NCBI GenBank assembly: GCA_030142905.1
Contig: JASJOG010000154.1
Span: forward strand, 558,001 to 622,000
Source of the DNA: Heliopora coerulea
Lineage: Eukaryota > Cnidaria > Anthozoa > Scleralcyonacea > Helioporidae
Reading direction: 5' to 3'
DNA length: 64,000 nucleotides
Shown: positions 1 to 11,741 of the stretch, piece by piece
How the letters are laid out: each line of letters begins with the position of its first letter
Position numbering within the stretch: position 1 is the first letter of the stretch
Made by a program: the position numbers and the translations under genes
Notes under the pieces: generated by a model
Database searches by the model: none
Told to the model about the DNA's origin: nothing
What the model saw: the letters and a program-made list of their open reading frames with translations, nothing else

Positions 1-234
1 TCTTAATAAATCTTGTTTACTTCTCTGACATGATAAGTATATAAATAATTACGTGTCAGTGACGTCAAACAAATAAGGCGGGACAAAATTTAATTTGCAT
101 GTTTATTGATCTGTGTGTGCTGTTTACATACGTCCGTGTAAACAGTAAAATAAATTTGTTGTGTGAAGCGCAGTCTCTGTGTGAGAACACTACATTTAGA
201 GGTTTACTGAAGTACTGTTTATAATTTCTTTCAG

Positions 235-552
235 ATAAACCGACCGACATCTCGTTTACCAGTGACAAGGTAAACAACTTTGCCATAATTGATGAGGATA
301 TTACGTTAACATGTAACGCCAAAGGGAATCCTAAACCACACTACCAAATTATTTTCAATGGTACAATATTGGAAGATTCTGAAGATGGAATAGTGGTGAT
401 TAAGAATGTGAACTATGGTAATAATGGAACATATGTTTGTGTAGCAAATAACACCCAGGGTGAGCTGCGAGCAAGTTTAAATGTGACAACAGGTAAGAAA
501 CCATCGACTAGCACGTCTACGACAACCCCTAGTACTACAACAACAGCTACAG
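235..552 (+). CDS. Immunoglobulin (I-set-like) domain exon with Ser/Thr linker
   Basis: The exon follows the acceptor tttctttcag and opens in phase 1. It encodes one Ig domain of about 85 residues: the B-strand cysteine lies in TLTCNAKGNP and the F-strand signature is NNGTYVCVANN (N-x-G-x-Y-x-C). NGT and NVT are N-glycosylation sequons, which suits an extracellular domain. Two donors fit, both in phase 1: acaacag|gtaag after base 492, ending right after the domain, or gctacag|gtaaag after base 552, adding a Thr/Ser-rich stretch typical of a mucin-like stalk. Exons with phase 1 at both ends are the usual shuffling unit of metazoan Ig receptors. Similar linker, transmembrane and cytoplasmic exons downstream on this strand suggest one receptor gene that starts left of the window. 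The gene identity is unknown. Confidence 0.82.
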
Positions 553-2384
553 GTAAAGGGAACGTCCATGTTCTTTGTACTGTTTTATGAAAAATAATAT
601 GTTTAACACATGATCAAACCCCGTTGAAGTTCGTCCTTAACCATATCTGAAGCGGACTATTTCTCGTTTTGAGAACACCAGATCGAAGGTCTTCTCATTT
701 TTAATTTCTTCGTTAGTCAGTTAATTTTCACAAAACTTATTCTGACATGCTGATTTACCTCTCACTGAGGGAGTGATTAATCTCCTGTATAGCCCAGATA
801 GGCTTAAAGAGTTTGTGTACTGCTTCTTGTAAGTAGCACAGGAAGAGTCAAATGTTTATTACTGGTGTGCATTTCCGTTATAACTGCTCACGTACATGTA
901 TTTCGTAGTAGGCGAAAAAATCTGATTCATGGACCTGAAAGAGTTTTGTGAGTAATCAGCTTTCAATGGAGATTTTAAGCCCTGATTACCAGAAAATGTT
1001 TGATTCGCACACGAGGTAATCAACGAGAGAAGATGATGTTCTACATTGTTGGTTAATTCAAATGCTAGCCACGCGCCTGATCCCTGATTTCGCGAAGATT
1101 CAGATAGCGGTAGAAAGGTAGTGACGCGATCAATAGGAGATAACCAAGGTTGTAAATCCTCTTTTGAGCAAAAAATATTAAAAAAAATAGTTTGATTTCT
1201 AGTTAACTTTTTGTTATAAGGGGTGTCCCACTATGAAATTGTCGCCCCTGCTGTTGCGAAGCAACGGGAAGAACTGTCGTCGGCTGATATTGTTTCTGAC
1301 GGTGCTCAACTTGAGATGATAATAATACACAAATATAGAAAAACTGTTCTGTGTGACTGAGGATGTGTCTGCAATGCCGTAACAGCAATGCGCAATAGTG
1401 AGTACTGTTTCAGTTGAACCTTTATAGTTTTCGTCGAGGGGCTGGCTTCTGTCTGTAATAGCGAGGGCCTCATGATAACATGGTGTCCGCAGGGCGCGAG
1501 TTGACTGTGGTTGGATATTCGTGGTGGGAGCTTGTAGAGCAGTCCACTATTTCAGAAAGCAAGACGATATTCTTGTGGACATTAGTAAAGTGTCTTTATT
1601 TATACTGGATAACCCTATCAGCTACCTAAGCTGTTCTCCTGAGAGGTCTAGTAAGGGCCACCCCTCATAGGTCCAGTGTTACAACAGGAAGAAACCGGAG
1701 GTACCCAATAGGGTGGTACGTTGCGTTCGGACCGGTACGAAATTTTCTTCGTGAAAACACGAAATCTCTCCAGACCAACAATTGATGTGACAAACACGAT
1801 AAACATTGTTGCAGAAAATTAATGGAAACTGGAAATTCAGTCAGAAATATTTGCAAGAACCAAGGTTTTAGTTTCATACCGGTCTCATGTAAACACTTCA
1901 GAAAATTTTCAGTTTGGTAGCGGCCTGAATTTGTACCGGTCTCATGTAAACGTGGTCTAAGATTTCACTTCATAAAACGTTTTATGATACCATATATCAT
2001 GCTTAGAGAATGGAGTAGTGGAATCACACATTCAGATAACCTGCTATATCTCTTTTAATTTTAACTTATCAACTCATTGACTTTATCCCTGCTTATTTTT
2101 CAACCACCCACCTTCTCCACCCACTTCCCTGCCACGGTACATTTTCCTTCCTTCCCTATCTTCCACATTCTCCCTTTACATTTCTTTGTTCACTTTCTTA
2201 TAACCTTTCTACCTTACTCGTTGTCTGTCTTCTAAGAGGTTTCTGTATTCCTATTCTATTTCTCTTCCTGCTCCTTTTCTTTTTTACTCTCTATCCACTC
2301 TTTTTTGCCTATATATCTCTCCATCTTTACGTCTCTCGATCCATACGTCTTTGTAGCTGTCCGTCCGTCCTTGTATCCTTGCAT
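553..2384. other. Intron-like stretch without genes
   Basis: No supported coding sequence here. The only structure seen is a direct repeat of the 18-mer taccggtctcatgtaaac at 1877-1894 and 1937-1954, with related accggta sequence near 1731. This resembles the end of a small decayed DNA element, but no target duplication or clear inverted end was found. Confidence 0.4.
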
Positions 2385-2810
2385 CTATACATCTATGTGT
2401 GCATCTGCGTATTCCTGACCCTTCTCCCATCCATCCCTTGATCCATCCATTCATCGATCCATCCATTCATCCATCCATCCATCTCATCCAGATCCATCAC
2501 ATTCTGTCCACCTTATCCATGCCATGCCATGCCATGTCATCAAACCCATCTATCTAATCCCATTCATCCCTTTCCATTCCGTCCCATCCACCCATCCCGT
2601 CCTATCCCATCTCTTCCCATTCCATCCGTGCATCCATTGTTTCATCCAACCAATCCGTTTAATCCCATCCATCTATCCATTCTTTCTTTAATTCCATTTT
2701 ATACTATCCATCCCATCTCATTCTGTCCATCTGATCCTACCTCGTCCCAGCCAACCAATCCATCCAATTCTCATCCACCTTATCCCATCCACTCCTGCAT
2801 TCATCCGGAG
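2385..2810. repeat. Degenerate (CATC/CCAT)n minisatellite
   Basis: About 420 bp of C- and T-rich sequence built from catccatc, cccatcc and ccattc words, flanked on the left by a general pyrimidine tract from about 2100. The proline/serine/isoleucine-rich or Trp/Asp-rich reading frames across it are products of the repeat and are not taken as genes. Confidence 0.8.
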
Positions 2811-2878
2811 CTTAAAGATGTCAATTACTTGTGAATTTCTTTATCATTTTTCGCTGCTCTTTTTTAATTTGACAATAG

Positions 2879-3186
2879 CAAAACCGGAAATTAATTCCTT
2901 TACAACTTCTCACCTTTGTAATGCTAGTACAATCCTAATGTGCAAAGCTAGTTAACGAATTCCCACAATTTACTACATGATATTTAAGAGGCGCTATCTT
3001 AGTGACGTCAAAAACGGAGTCAAAATAATTACAAATGTATCCAGTAATACCGCTGGACTCTACAAGTGTGTCGCTGTAAATATTATTGGGAGTTCTTTTA
3101 AAGCATTAAATATTACATACAAAGAGTTGGAAAGAACGACCTTATCGCCTCGCATTAACTCTAGTTCTACCGGGAAAAATAAATGC
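2879..3186 (+). pseudogene. Second Ig-domain exon, broken by a stop and a lost donor
   Basis: The acceptor acaatag at 2872-2878 opens phase 1, as in the Ig exon at 235. The first half reads STILMCKAS (B-strand Cys) and the second half NTAGLYKCVAVN (x-G-x-Y-x-C), in one continuous frame except for TAA at 2953-2955, where the sister exon has the Gly-Asn-Pro segment. The linker at the 3' end (SSSTGK) aligns with the TTATGK end of the first exon, but the donor GT has become GG at 3173-3174. Two independent lesions in one exon point to relaxed selection. It could still be a skipped exon in an otherwise working gene. Confidence 0.72.
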
Positions 3187-3689
3187 TGAATTAATTAAAT
3201 TTCATGAATAAAATTGGCTGAACTACAGTTTAGCGGACCCTTTGAACTCTGAAAAGACTGAAACGATACCGGCGAGCTGTATTTTGAAGCCATCATGGAG
3301 GCTGACATGTAGGTCAATTTGCATGTCATCCCAGTCCCTTATTCGATAAAACACGCAACCTCAAGCGAAAACTTAACCTAAATTTCGCATTTTTTGACAG
3401 TTTTCTTTTTTTGTTCTTAGTAAACGGGGGACAATGTTGGCAGGACTGCATATTTGTCACAATTAACTATAAATGAAAAGTAAGGGTTCAATACAACTTT
3501 TCCCCACGCATGTTTTTGATCTAAATGGCTGCCCCCATATCGGCTTCATTTAATCGTGAGACCTGGTATAACGAGGTATCGTTCGAGTTTTCTTAGATTT
3601 CAATGAGCGGAGCCACTTTGTCGCTGGTGGTGGTTGCGTGCTCAGTGGGCAAGCAAGGTATCGTTTGGCGGGAAAAATATGCATACCGA

Positions 3690-4170
3690 CGCATGTGAAA
3701 GTATATACACCTTTTGCTGTTCATTACCGGAAAGTATACACCTTTTGTTGTTTATTACCAGAAAATATACTATCATTAACGCCAACCTCAAATTCATTAA
3801 CGCAAAATTGCATTCATTTTATGCAATCGACATTCATTTGCGTACATACGCAACCACTTGCATCAAAGGGCATTCTATAGCGCCAACAGACGACCATTAA
3901 CACCGTTCTACTATACGTTAAGGATAATAGAATTGCAATTACCCAAGAGAAGTATCTTGCCTAATTGATATTTTATTATCCCTAATGGACGGCAAAATGG
4001 TGTTAATAGTCGTCTGTTGGCGCTATGGAATGCCCTTCGATTCAAATGGTTGCGTATCTACGCTAATGAATGTCAATTGAATAAAATGAATGTATTTTTG
4101 CGTTAATGAGTTTGAGGTTGGGGTTAATGATAGTATATTTTCTGGTAATGAACAGCAAAAGATGTAATTA
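3690..4170. mobile_element. Foldback MITE, copy 1
   Basis: Two arms of roughly 210 bp run in opposite directions. The left arm starts acaccttttgctgttcatt and contains attaacgccaacctcaaa. The right arm ends with the complement (tttgaggttggggttaatg, then ggtaatgaacagcaaaaga). The centre near 3920-3960 is AT-rich. A short extra copy of the left tip (3691-3717) precedes it. There is no ORF of note. The structure is a long-inverted-repeat MITE; its transposase family is not identifiable here. Confidence 0.8.
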
Positions 4171-4639
4171 TACATTCGATTATCTGGAATGAAGGAGACA
4201 AAGAGTATCGTGAAGAGACGAAAGCTATTGACTTTCTTATTAACTACATAATTATAGTTAGGGTTAGAGTTTAGGTTTGGTCTAGTAAGAGTGTTAGTCC
4301 TTGATGAAGAAACGGTGATATTAGTGGGATTTTAGCCAGCAGGTCAAACAGTAAGCCATTTTCGAGTAGTAACATCCTCACAAAATATTCGCGTCTTTTT
4401 TTTCAATTTGCAAATATTTCCATTAATTAGCCCCATTTTAGGTTGCGTGGCGAAAACAGTGAGGTTTCGTGTTTAAATTTCTCACCAAAAGTTCGTTTCC
4501 TTTCCTGTGCCTACGGCAAAGAACCAGCGACAAGGTGGGTCCGCCAAACTGCAATAATCCTATAAAACTGATAAAACTAAGTAAATAAAATGAATAATAC
4601 ACTAATTTCCATTTCGGAATATGTAGTGAAATAAAGAAC

Positions 4640-5350
4640 AGTTGTTCACCTAAGTGGAGGTAAATAGTGAATACACTTTTGGCATATACTTCGCATAGTT
4701 GTTGTCACATATATTTTTTTATTAATTTTTAAAACAATTTTACGGAACGTCGGCTCTTCGTTCACTCATCATCTGTAAACAAAACACTTTGAAACACATC
4801 TTGAGTGCATTTATCGCTAAAAAGTAAAAGAAATACATATCTTTGAATACATAAGTGCCAAATTCCGTTGCTGTTTTGGTGTTGTCTTGCACGGCGACTT
4901 TGTTTATTAAAAAAAAAAAAAAGTTCTTCCGTAACATAAACAAAACTGGACGCCATCTTGTATCGCTCGGAGGTGAATAGTGCAGAATATTCCGAGACAG
5001 AGGAACCAATTCAATGAGATTGTGCAAAAAACACTATTCACCTGCGAGTTTTACGCTAATTTTTTTTTATAAAAGAAGCCGCCGTGTAAAACAATTGAAA
5101 AACAGCAACAAAATTTGGCAGTGAAGTATTCAAAGATATCAATTTCTTTTACTTTTTAGTGATAAATGCGCTCAGGATGTGTTCAAAATGTTTTGTTTAC
5201 AAATGATGAGTGGGCGAATAGCTAACGTTCCGTAAAATTGTTTTAAAAATTTTTAAAAGAAATTTATATATGTGAAAGCAATTACGTGAAGTATTTGCTA
5301 ATACAATTTTGGAGAATAGTGTAAATATCCGCAAGTATTATATACGTGGA
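4640..5350. mobile_element. Large foldback element, about 700 bp
   Basis: The left arm (about 4640-4915) contains aaaacaattttacggaacgt and gtaaacaaaacactttgaa; the right arm (about 5085-5350) carries their near-complements (acgttccgtaaaattgtttt, ttcaaaatgttttgtttac). A second inverted pair, ggtgaatagtg near 4971 and cactattcacc near 5032, lies in the centre. The apparent reading frames inside are short and lie in the arms. This is distinct in sequence from the MITE family on either side of it. Confidence 0.75.
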
Positions 5351-5436
5351 ATGAAAGCCAGAGACATGCATTCCTAGGAAAATTTTTAGATTCTAGAAAT
5401 CTTTGATATTTTGCCTTGCTTCTGAAACTTTAATAC

Positions 5437-5862
5437 ACCTTTTGCTGTGCATTACCAGAGAATATACGATCATTAACGCCAACCTTGAAGTCATTAACGC
5501 AAAAATACATTCATTTTATTCAATCGACATTCACCAGCGTACATACGCCACCATTTGCATCGAAGGACATTCTATTGCACCAACAGACGGCCATTAATAC
5601 CATTCTACTGTACATTAGGGATGATAAAACTTCAATTATGGAAGAGAAATATCTTGCCTAATTGAAATTTTATTATCCCTAATGTATAGTAGAATGGTGT
5701 TAATGATCGTCTATTGGTGTTATAAAGTGCCCTTCCAAACAAATGGTAGCGTATCTACGCTAGTGAACATCGACTGAATAAAATAAATGTATTTTTGCGT
5801 TAGTGAGTTTAAGGTTGGCGTTCATGGTAGTATATTTTTTGGTAATGACCAGCAAAAGGTGT
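5437..5862. mobile_element. Foldback MITE, copy 2
   Basis: Same family as the element at 3690-4170: left tip caccttttgctgtgcatta, arms containing attaacgccaacctt and its complement, centre near 5640 with the word ttattatcccta. It forms the left half of a tandem duplicated block that continues through the linker exon at 5962. Confidence 0.8.
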
Positions 5863-5961
5863 AGTACGCCAGTCAACTTCATGTACATTACGCCACAGAC
5901 GAACGCAAACCATGCATTGTACAGAAAATTTTTGCTAAATGTTCAATTCTGGATATCACAG

Positions 5962-6036
5962 TTGCATTGGTGACGAACGCGCCTACGAGGACCTCTACCC
6001 TGAAGAATGAAACTAACGTAAATTCGACAGTTCCAG
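5962..6036 (+). CDS. Candidate Thr/Asn-rich linker exon, copy A
   Basis: A 75-bp open segment lies between acceptor atatcacag (ending 5961) and donor gttccag|gtatg. It is phase 1 at both ends, the same as the Ig and transmembrane exons. The translation contains TNAPTRTSTLKNETN and NSTVPG, with NET and NST sequons, which would suit a glycosylated stalk. A nearly identical exon lies 649 bp downstream. No homologue is recognised; the call rests on splice signals, phase and conserved reading frame between the two copies. Confidence 0.45.
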
Positions 6037-6087
6037 GTATGTATAGACTAGTTTTGTATTGAAGTTTATGTATTTTATCTGCTAAGC

Positions 6088-6513
6088 CTTTTGCTGTTCA
6101 TTGCCAGAAAATATATTATCATTAACGCCAACCTCAAACTCATTAAGGCAAAAATACATTCATTTTATTCCATCGACATTCACCAGCGTACATACGCCAC
6201 CATTTGCATTGAAGGACATTCTATCGCACCAACAGACGACCATTAATACCATTCTACTGTACATTAGGGATGATAAAATTTCAATTATGGAAGAGAAATA
6301 TCTTGTCTAATTGAAGTTTTATTATCCCTAATGTATAGTAGAATGGTGTTAATGGTCGTCTATTGGCGCTATAGAATGCCCTTCCAATCAAATAGTAGCG
6401 TATCTACGCTAGTGAACATCAACTGGATGAAATGAATGTATTTTTGCGCTAATGAGTTTGAAGTTGGCGTTGATGATTGTATATTTTTTGGCAATGACCA
6501 GTAAAAGGTGTTG
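6088..6513. mobile_element. Foldback MITE, copy 3
   Basis: Same family and same internal layout as the copy at 5437-5862, which it closely matches along its length. It forms the left half of the second duplicated MITE-plus-exon block. Confidence 0.8.
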
Positions 6514-6610
6514 TACGCCAGTCAACTTCATGTACATTACGCCACAGACGAGCGCAAACCATGCATTGTACAGAAAATTTTTGCTAAATGTTCAATTCTG
6601 GATATCACAG

Positions 6611-6685
6611 TTGCATTGGTGACGAACGCGCCAATGAGGACCTCTACCATGAAGAATGAAAGTAACATAAATTCTACATTTCCAG
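6611..6685 (+). CDS. Candidate Thr/Asn-rich linker exon, copy B
   Basis: Duplicate of the exon at 5962-6036. It has the same acceptor (atatcacag), the same 75-bp length and phase 1 at both ends, and the donor tttccag|gtatc. Differences such as TNAPMRTST, KNESN and NSTFPG are substitutions that keep the frame. The surrounding 220 bp is also duplicated, so the exon moved with its flanks by tandem duplication and was not independently inserted. Confidence 0.45.
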
Positions 6686-6732
6686 GTATCTCCATATAGA
6701 CTAGTTTTGTATCGATCTTTATGTGTTGTAAC

Positions 6733-6978
6733 TGCTACACCTTTTGCTGTTCCTTACCAGAAAATATACTATCATTAACGCCAACCTTAAACTTACGCCT
6801 TTTTCTGTTCATTTCCAGAAAATATATTATCATTAACGCCAACTTCTAACTCTTTAACGTAAAAATACATTCATTTTCTTCAATCGACAATCACTAGCGT
6901 AGATAGGCAAACATTTGCATCGAAGGGCATTCTATAGCGCCAACAGACGACCATTAACACCATTCTGCTGTACAGTGG
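6733..6978. mobile_element. Foldback MITE, truncated copy 4
   Basis: Left arm only. The tip caccttttgctgttcctta is followed by a repeated tip (ctgttcatttccagaaaat near 6807), then the arm through gccaacagacgaccattaa. The right arm is missing after about 6975. Confidence 0.72.
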
Positions 6979-8832
6979 AGAGCAACGCTTTTAAATTTAT
7001 CGCAGTGTGGCTAGATTTTCCGCCAAGAAACTGCTTTTTTAATTAATGGAGGACATTCAATATCAAGACGTCATTAGAAATGGAAAACGATCAAAATTCA
7101 TTGTACGCTGTCCATCTCTTCGTAATTTTCGATTTGTTCGGCTCCGATTATTCCACTGTTACTTGCAACTTTAGCTTCCACGATTGTGGTTTATCAACTG
7201 CGTAGACAAACTGCCATCATGCAAACTAAAAAGTATAACAAACAATGCAATAATGCAATCTGCCGAGAAATGTTGACCATTCAAATTCAGTGTCATTTAA
7301 AATTGCTTTTAAATTGAAACCGAACGATATTATTTGTTCATCATTATATCTGTCTTCGTTCACGAGGTATTCACAGGTTTTTCAAACATGTGTTTTGACG
7401 TTATATTCTTCTCACAGGACTATTGCGGAATATCCCTGGAAATAACCGGTCAAAGTTCTGAAACTTTCTATGCATACGACAAGAAATAAGGAGCATTCTA
7501 TGTTTGCATTACACTGTTGCCATGGAAAATTCTAATTTTTGTTTCTGTTTTAAAATTAGACGAATTAAATTTTTGAGATTATAGTATGTACGAATGGTAG
7601 ATATCCGCTGAAGCAAAGCCTTTTTGATGAAGGAAAAATGGGGAAAAAATTAAATTTATAATCGGACGAAGAGCGAGATTTAGTGATTTCCATGACAACT
7701 AAAACAGACTGAGGAGTGTATTTTCTGTGTTAGAATATACGTGCATAGTTTAAATGCTAAATAACTGTTATCCCCAGATGTACTTCTCATTTGTGAATTT
7801 TACCTGTTTGTGTTACGAATATGACGTTGCACAGCATTTAATTTGCGTGACAGAAAGAAACAGATTTTTTCAGAATTGAAATGAGATTATGAAGCGAAGA
7901 ATGCCATTCTTCCTCGTTTGAAATATATCTTCAACTAAGATCGAAATTAGACGGACAATTCTTCATCTATGTGGCTCTTTTTAAATCTTCGCCGATCCCG
8001 TCGGAGTTTATTACTTCACTGTTGCTAACTCTGGATTATTTTTCTCTTACTTTATTTTTCTCATACTCGTTATAGAGAGACGTTTCTAAGGAGCAAGTGT
8101 TGAGAAATCCTCAATTTTTTAAACATTTTAACAGCCCTTCTGCGTAACTTACACCACTCGGACTTTTTATTTCCTAGTAATTGTTTTTGATCACGCACCA
8201 TAGATGGGTTTTGGAAGAAAAACCTGCGTGGATTGCAAGTTAGCAATACAACAACCTTGTTCATAACAGTCGAAAATTTAAATATTTTATGTGCCTCCTA
8301 GTCCTCTCTCTATTCATGTAGTTACAAACACTGTTTTGAAGTACAAACCCAAGACCGAGGACGGTAACGCTTGTTAAGATACTTACAAGGAATATAAGAA
8401 TCTTTAAAATACCCCAAATATAAATGTTTACGTGTATCCCCGTCTTTCGTCACCTGATTACTGTTTGTAAGCTAATGATTTGACCTAGAACTCTACGGAT
8501 GAATTCCATAGGAACGCGAAATTTGTTGCAACTGCACCCCAGATGCAGAGATGGATCGGACAGTAAAAGTGTCACGGACTTCTTTTTCACTGTCTAAAGT
8601 TCGTTAACATTTCAGACAATATAACCCCGACTGCAGCTGTTGTTATACCCTAGAGAATGTTCTAATGGCTCGTTTACCGACTGTCGGTCAGTACACAAAA
8701 CAGTCGAAAACATACATTTTCCTACTTTTTCCAATATACATTGTATGAATTTGAGTAGTCTAGATAATTAACAGGTATTTACATGAGTTGCATTTATTGT
8801 TTGTTTTTTTTTGTATATTCGTTTAGTTACAG
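6979..8832. other. Intron-like stretch without supported genes
   Basis: AT-rich DNA with no recognisable protein, RNA or element. A possible acceptor aacatttcag ends at 8614, followed by a 12-codon frame (NITPTAAVVIP then stop). It is too short to call. The rest shows nothing. Confidence 0.4.
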
Positions 8833-8982
8833 AACAGCCTGCTACTGAGGAAACGTGTGATTTACCAGTGGGCGGAATTGCTGGAATCGTAATTTGAAAT
8901 TTATTTGCTATCATCACAATTGCACTAGTCTATTGGTGTTACTTTAAAAATCGCAACGCTCATGGCATATGTGGCAGCACCA
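8833..8982 (+). pseudogene. Transmembrane exon of the receptor gene with an in-frame stop
   Basis: Acceptor gtttagttacag, then 150 bp, then donor acca|gtaagt; phase 1 at both ends. The translation has an acidic linker (PATEETCDLPV), then a hydrophobic run GGIAGIVI, a TGA stop at 8895-8897, and continues NLFAIITIALVYWCYF followed by the basic stop-transfer residues KNRN. The hydrophobic span of about 22 residues with a basic cytoplasmic edge is a type I single-pass membrane segment. The stop falls in the middle of it, so a protein from this allele would lack its membrane anchor unless the codon is a sequencing error. Confidence 0.65.
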
Positions 8983-9116
8983 GTAAGTAAAACCACTTAA
9001 CATTAACTAAACGAAAGCCTATAACTATACTACAACGTCCATATTCGCTTACCTGAACTTATGAAAGTAGCATCCATGCCATATTTGTCAATAGCGCGGT
9101 GTAAAAAGTCATTAAG

Positions 9117-9238
9117 ATGGCCTTTTGTACAAGGAAAAAATAAGCCGCGGACACTCGTATAAATGGTCTAAAATTTTTGACGACCAAAAAAAGTCGCAGC
9201 TACAATCACTGACAAATTTGTTGGAACAAAACAGACAG
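9117..9238 (+). CDS. Candidate cytoplasmic juxtamembrane exon
   Basis: The acceptor gtcattaag ends at 9116 and opens phase 1, matching the donor of the transmembrane exon. The frame stays open to the donor aacagacag|gtatat (phase 0). It encodes about 40 polar, basic residues (YKEKISRGHSYKW, then SQLQSLTNLLEQNRQ), as expected just inside the membrane. No kinase, ITIM or death-domain signature is visible. A 16-bp micro-exon candidate (9700-9715, acceptor gttttgttttag, donor tactgg|gtaag) could follow in the right phase but is weak. Confidence 0.42.
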
Positions 9239-11475
9239 GTATATATCACTGCCTATATCTCCGCACCCCCCTATTCAATCTTTTCAATCTGCAGCCTCTC
9301 TTGCAAATCTATTACTATGTTCACCCATATGGAAACAACATTAAGAGGGGGGAGGTAATTTTTCACGCAATTGTATGGAAATTTTTTGAACTGTTTTAAC
9401 TAAACTGGTTAATGATTGTAGTCTGAGGCACAATATGTATGTCCACCTAATCTATTAACTGCTTATTTTAGCCAGCAGGTTGTATTAACAGCGGGCTATT
9501 TTCTGGAATAAAAGACCCTATTTTTGAGTTCCGTTGTCGGTTTGGTATACCAAGTGTTAACATTAGTCTTTAGGATCGTTTGCTGCCTTCAGTGTTGTGA
9601 ATTTAAATACAATATCGTCCGCACTTTCTTTTCCCTTTCCTCCGATAGCATACAATCTCCTGAGGTATTGGTTTTTTTCTTTGTTTTGTTTTGTTTTAGA
9701 AAAAGAAGATACTGGGTAAGTTTTTCACTTTAGTTCATGCTGTATTTCTTCATTGAAAATTCCCCTGGTTTTTATTCCTTAGCAACCTCCAGTTTTTCAG
9801 AGAATCGTGTCCTGCGTTACTTAATTTTCTGCCCTATCTGTTTAACTTAAAAAAGTGCAGTCTATTAATTACTGTTTTGAAGGTTTTGAAAAAATGACTG
9901 AACTCATTTGTGGTTCAACTGTGCCAATACGGTTGAATAAGTAAGGGTGTAATTGAAAGAATTGCTGAGACTAAATGGCTAATCCTTACACGGCCGAGCT
10001 AAAGTAATAACGAACCTTTGTGCACAACCATACTATAGAAAAGTAACCAGTTTAAAGCCCATAAAACGCAGTAATTTGTGTCAGAACTAGTGGCTTACCT
10101 GTTAGTCTGATCAGGCTTAATTTGATGACGTTCTAAGTTACATCAATTTAATTTCAAAATTTTCCAAAACCACCGATTTTTATATATTTTATTGGAACTG
10201 CTGTAAAGTTCATGATGATACCAGATCGATGGAGAAATTTCCATCAGTGACTTCAATTTACAAACTCAAAGCACTAAGCAAACGTTTGAGGTTATTGCAG
10301 ATGTCTTATTCATTGTGCATTTATGTACACATATTCTGCAACGTCTTATTGCGTAATTCATCTCATGTGCTTACTAGCAAATGACAGACATTAATTAAAA
10401 GAAATGAGTCCCTTTCATGTAAAATGCGTCGATAAGAAATTTTCTGGGATTATGGGGTAAAATGTTGTTTACTTCAGTTCAGGGCTGTTGTGAAAAACGA
10501 TTTCGACGACCGAGTTTGAAAATGAATTGCTGTGTTTTACATACGAATAATAAATAAAAGGGAAGCATTGATTTCAAAATTGCGGAGTAAGCAAGATCGC
10601 AGCCAAATATTTACGCCATCACGGTCGATTTGTGTACAAACGTACTAGTGCCAACCTTTTAGCTGAAAACGGGCCAAATGTTCGTCCTTCAACTAGCTGA
10701 ACATGGCAGTGCCCAGTTGATTTCTAACTTTTAAGTGAAATTAAGGGACAATGCCCCGTCCAGTTTATTTATGATAGCTTTGGTGTTCTTTGCGTCACAA
10801 GTTCTAACGTCTCATTATTTATAATCCTGTGGAGAAGATGACCAAGTCGTAAATCATTATGTCAGTCCTCGCGGTCAATCTTCAAAGAAAGAAATCCCAA
10901 CGAATCGGAGATAAAAATGAAGATAAAGTCAGCTAAAAGAAACTCGTATTTTGGATGATCAACAAAAGTCTAAATCTGCATAGAACTATTTGTGTTTATC
11001 TTTTGTTCAGCACGTTGTTACAAATTTATATGAGTTGGGTTAACATCAAACACGATCTATATTATAACAGTTTTACAGGGCTTGTTAGATTTTGACTTTA
11101 GGCTCTCCTTCGCTTCGCCACTATCTTTTGTTATCAATCGCATTGTAGTTATAAAATGGTGGTCGTGGTTTTTGATGGACAGCAACCTTAGTTTTAGTCT
11201 GGAAGGTTTATGTGAACATTACTTTTTTCTTTTGTCCAATATGTAGAACCATTCATGAAGATGCATGGAGATTTAAAGAATATGATTTAAAGAATTTGGC
11301 TTATTTTTTTCTTTTTCAACGCACTTCTCAGGTGTTTAGAAACTTTATAATACCAATTCTCCTGTTAAGCCTTGCATCATGGCCATTCGCGTTAGTTCTG
11401 AAGTTGAACTCCTGGGTTGTGCGCAGTCTCATGAAAATGAATTTGTGTACCATCTTGTAATCAATTTTTTTATAG
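9239..11475. other. Non-coding stretch, no supported gene
   Basis: No element or gene was recognised. A frame at 11212-11460 contains HEDAWRFKEYDLKNL, which loosely recalls a receptor-kinase juxtamembrane segment, but no kinase motif follows and the phase does not match the upstream exons. An open Ser/Thr/Pro-rich segment at 11476-11576 (acceptor tttttatag, then NSTTIPGLPSK, ending in TGA) is equally unproven. Confidence 0.35.
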
Positions 11476-11741
11476 GGTCTGATCATACCATTCTCAACTC
11501 TACAACAATTCCTGGCCTCCCATCGAAACCAAAGGCCACCACGCCACTAACAGCCAGCTTCCCTAGTTACGTCTGATGAACGTAACCACCACAACACTGC
11601 GCTTCTACTCCCCAAGAGAATGTTCGACACTCGCTTGCATCAACATCGCGAATGTCACTTCAAAATCGATTCGGTAACAGGGGAATCGGCTATGGCACTT
11701 AGCTCTGATGTAACATTCAGTATTGCATATCCTCTTTAAAT

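Noticed and set aside
4257..4276. Telomere-like tagttagggttag, and cctaaccctaacccc at 53679
   Set aside because: Only two repeats each; too short to be an interstitial telomere.
3690..6978. CRISPR-like repeat spacing
   Set aside because: The repeats are long inverted-arm MITEs with no regular short spacer, in a eukaryotic context.
11248..11300. HEDAWRFKEYDLKNL as a receptor tyrosine kinase juxtamembrane exon
   Set aside because: No kinase motif follows within the window, and the acceptor phase does not fit the upstream exons.
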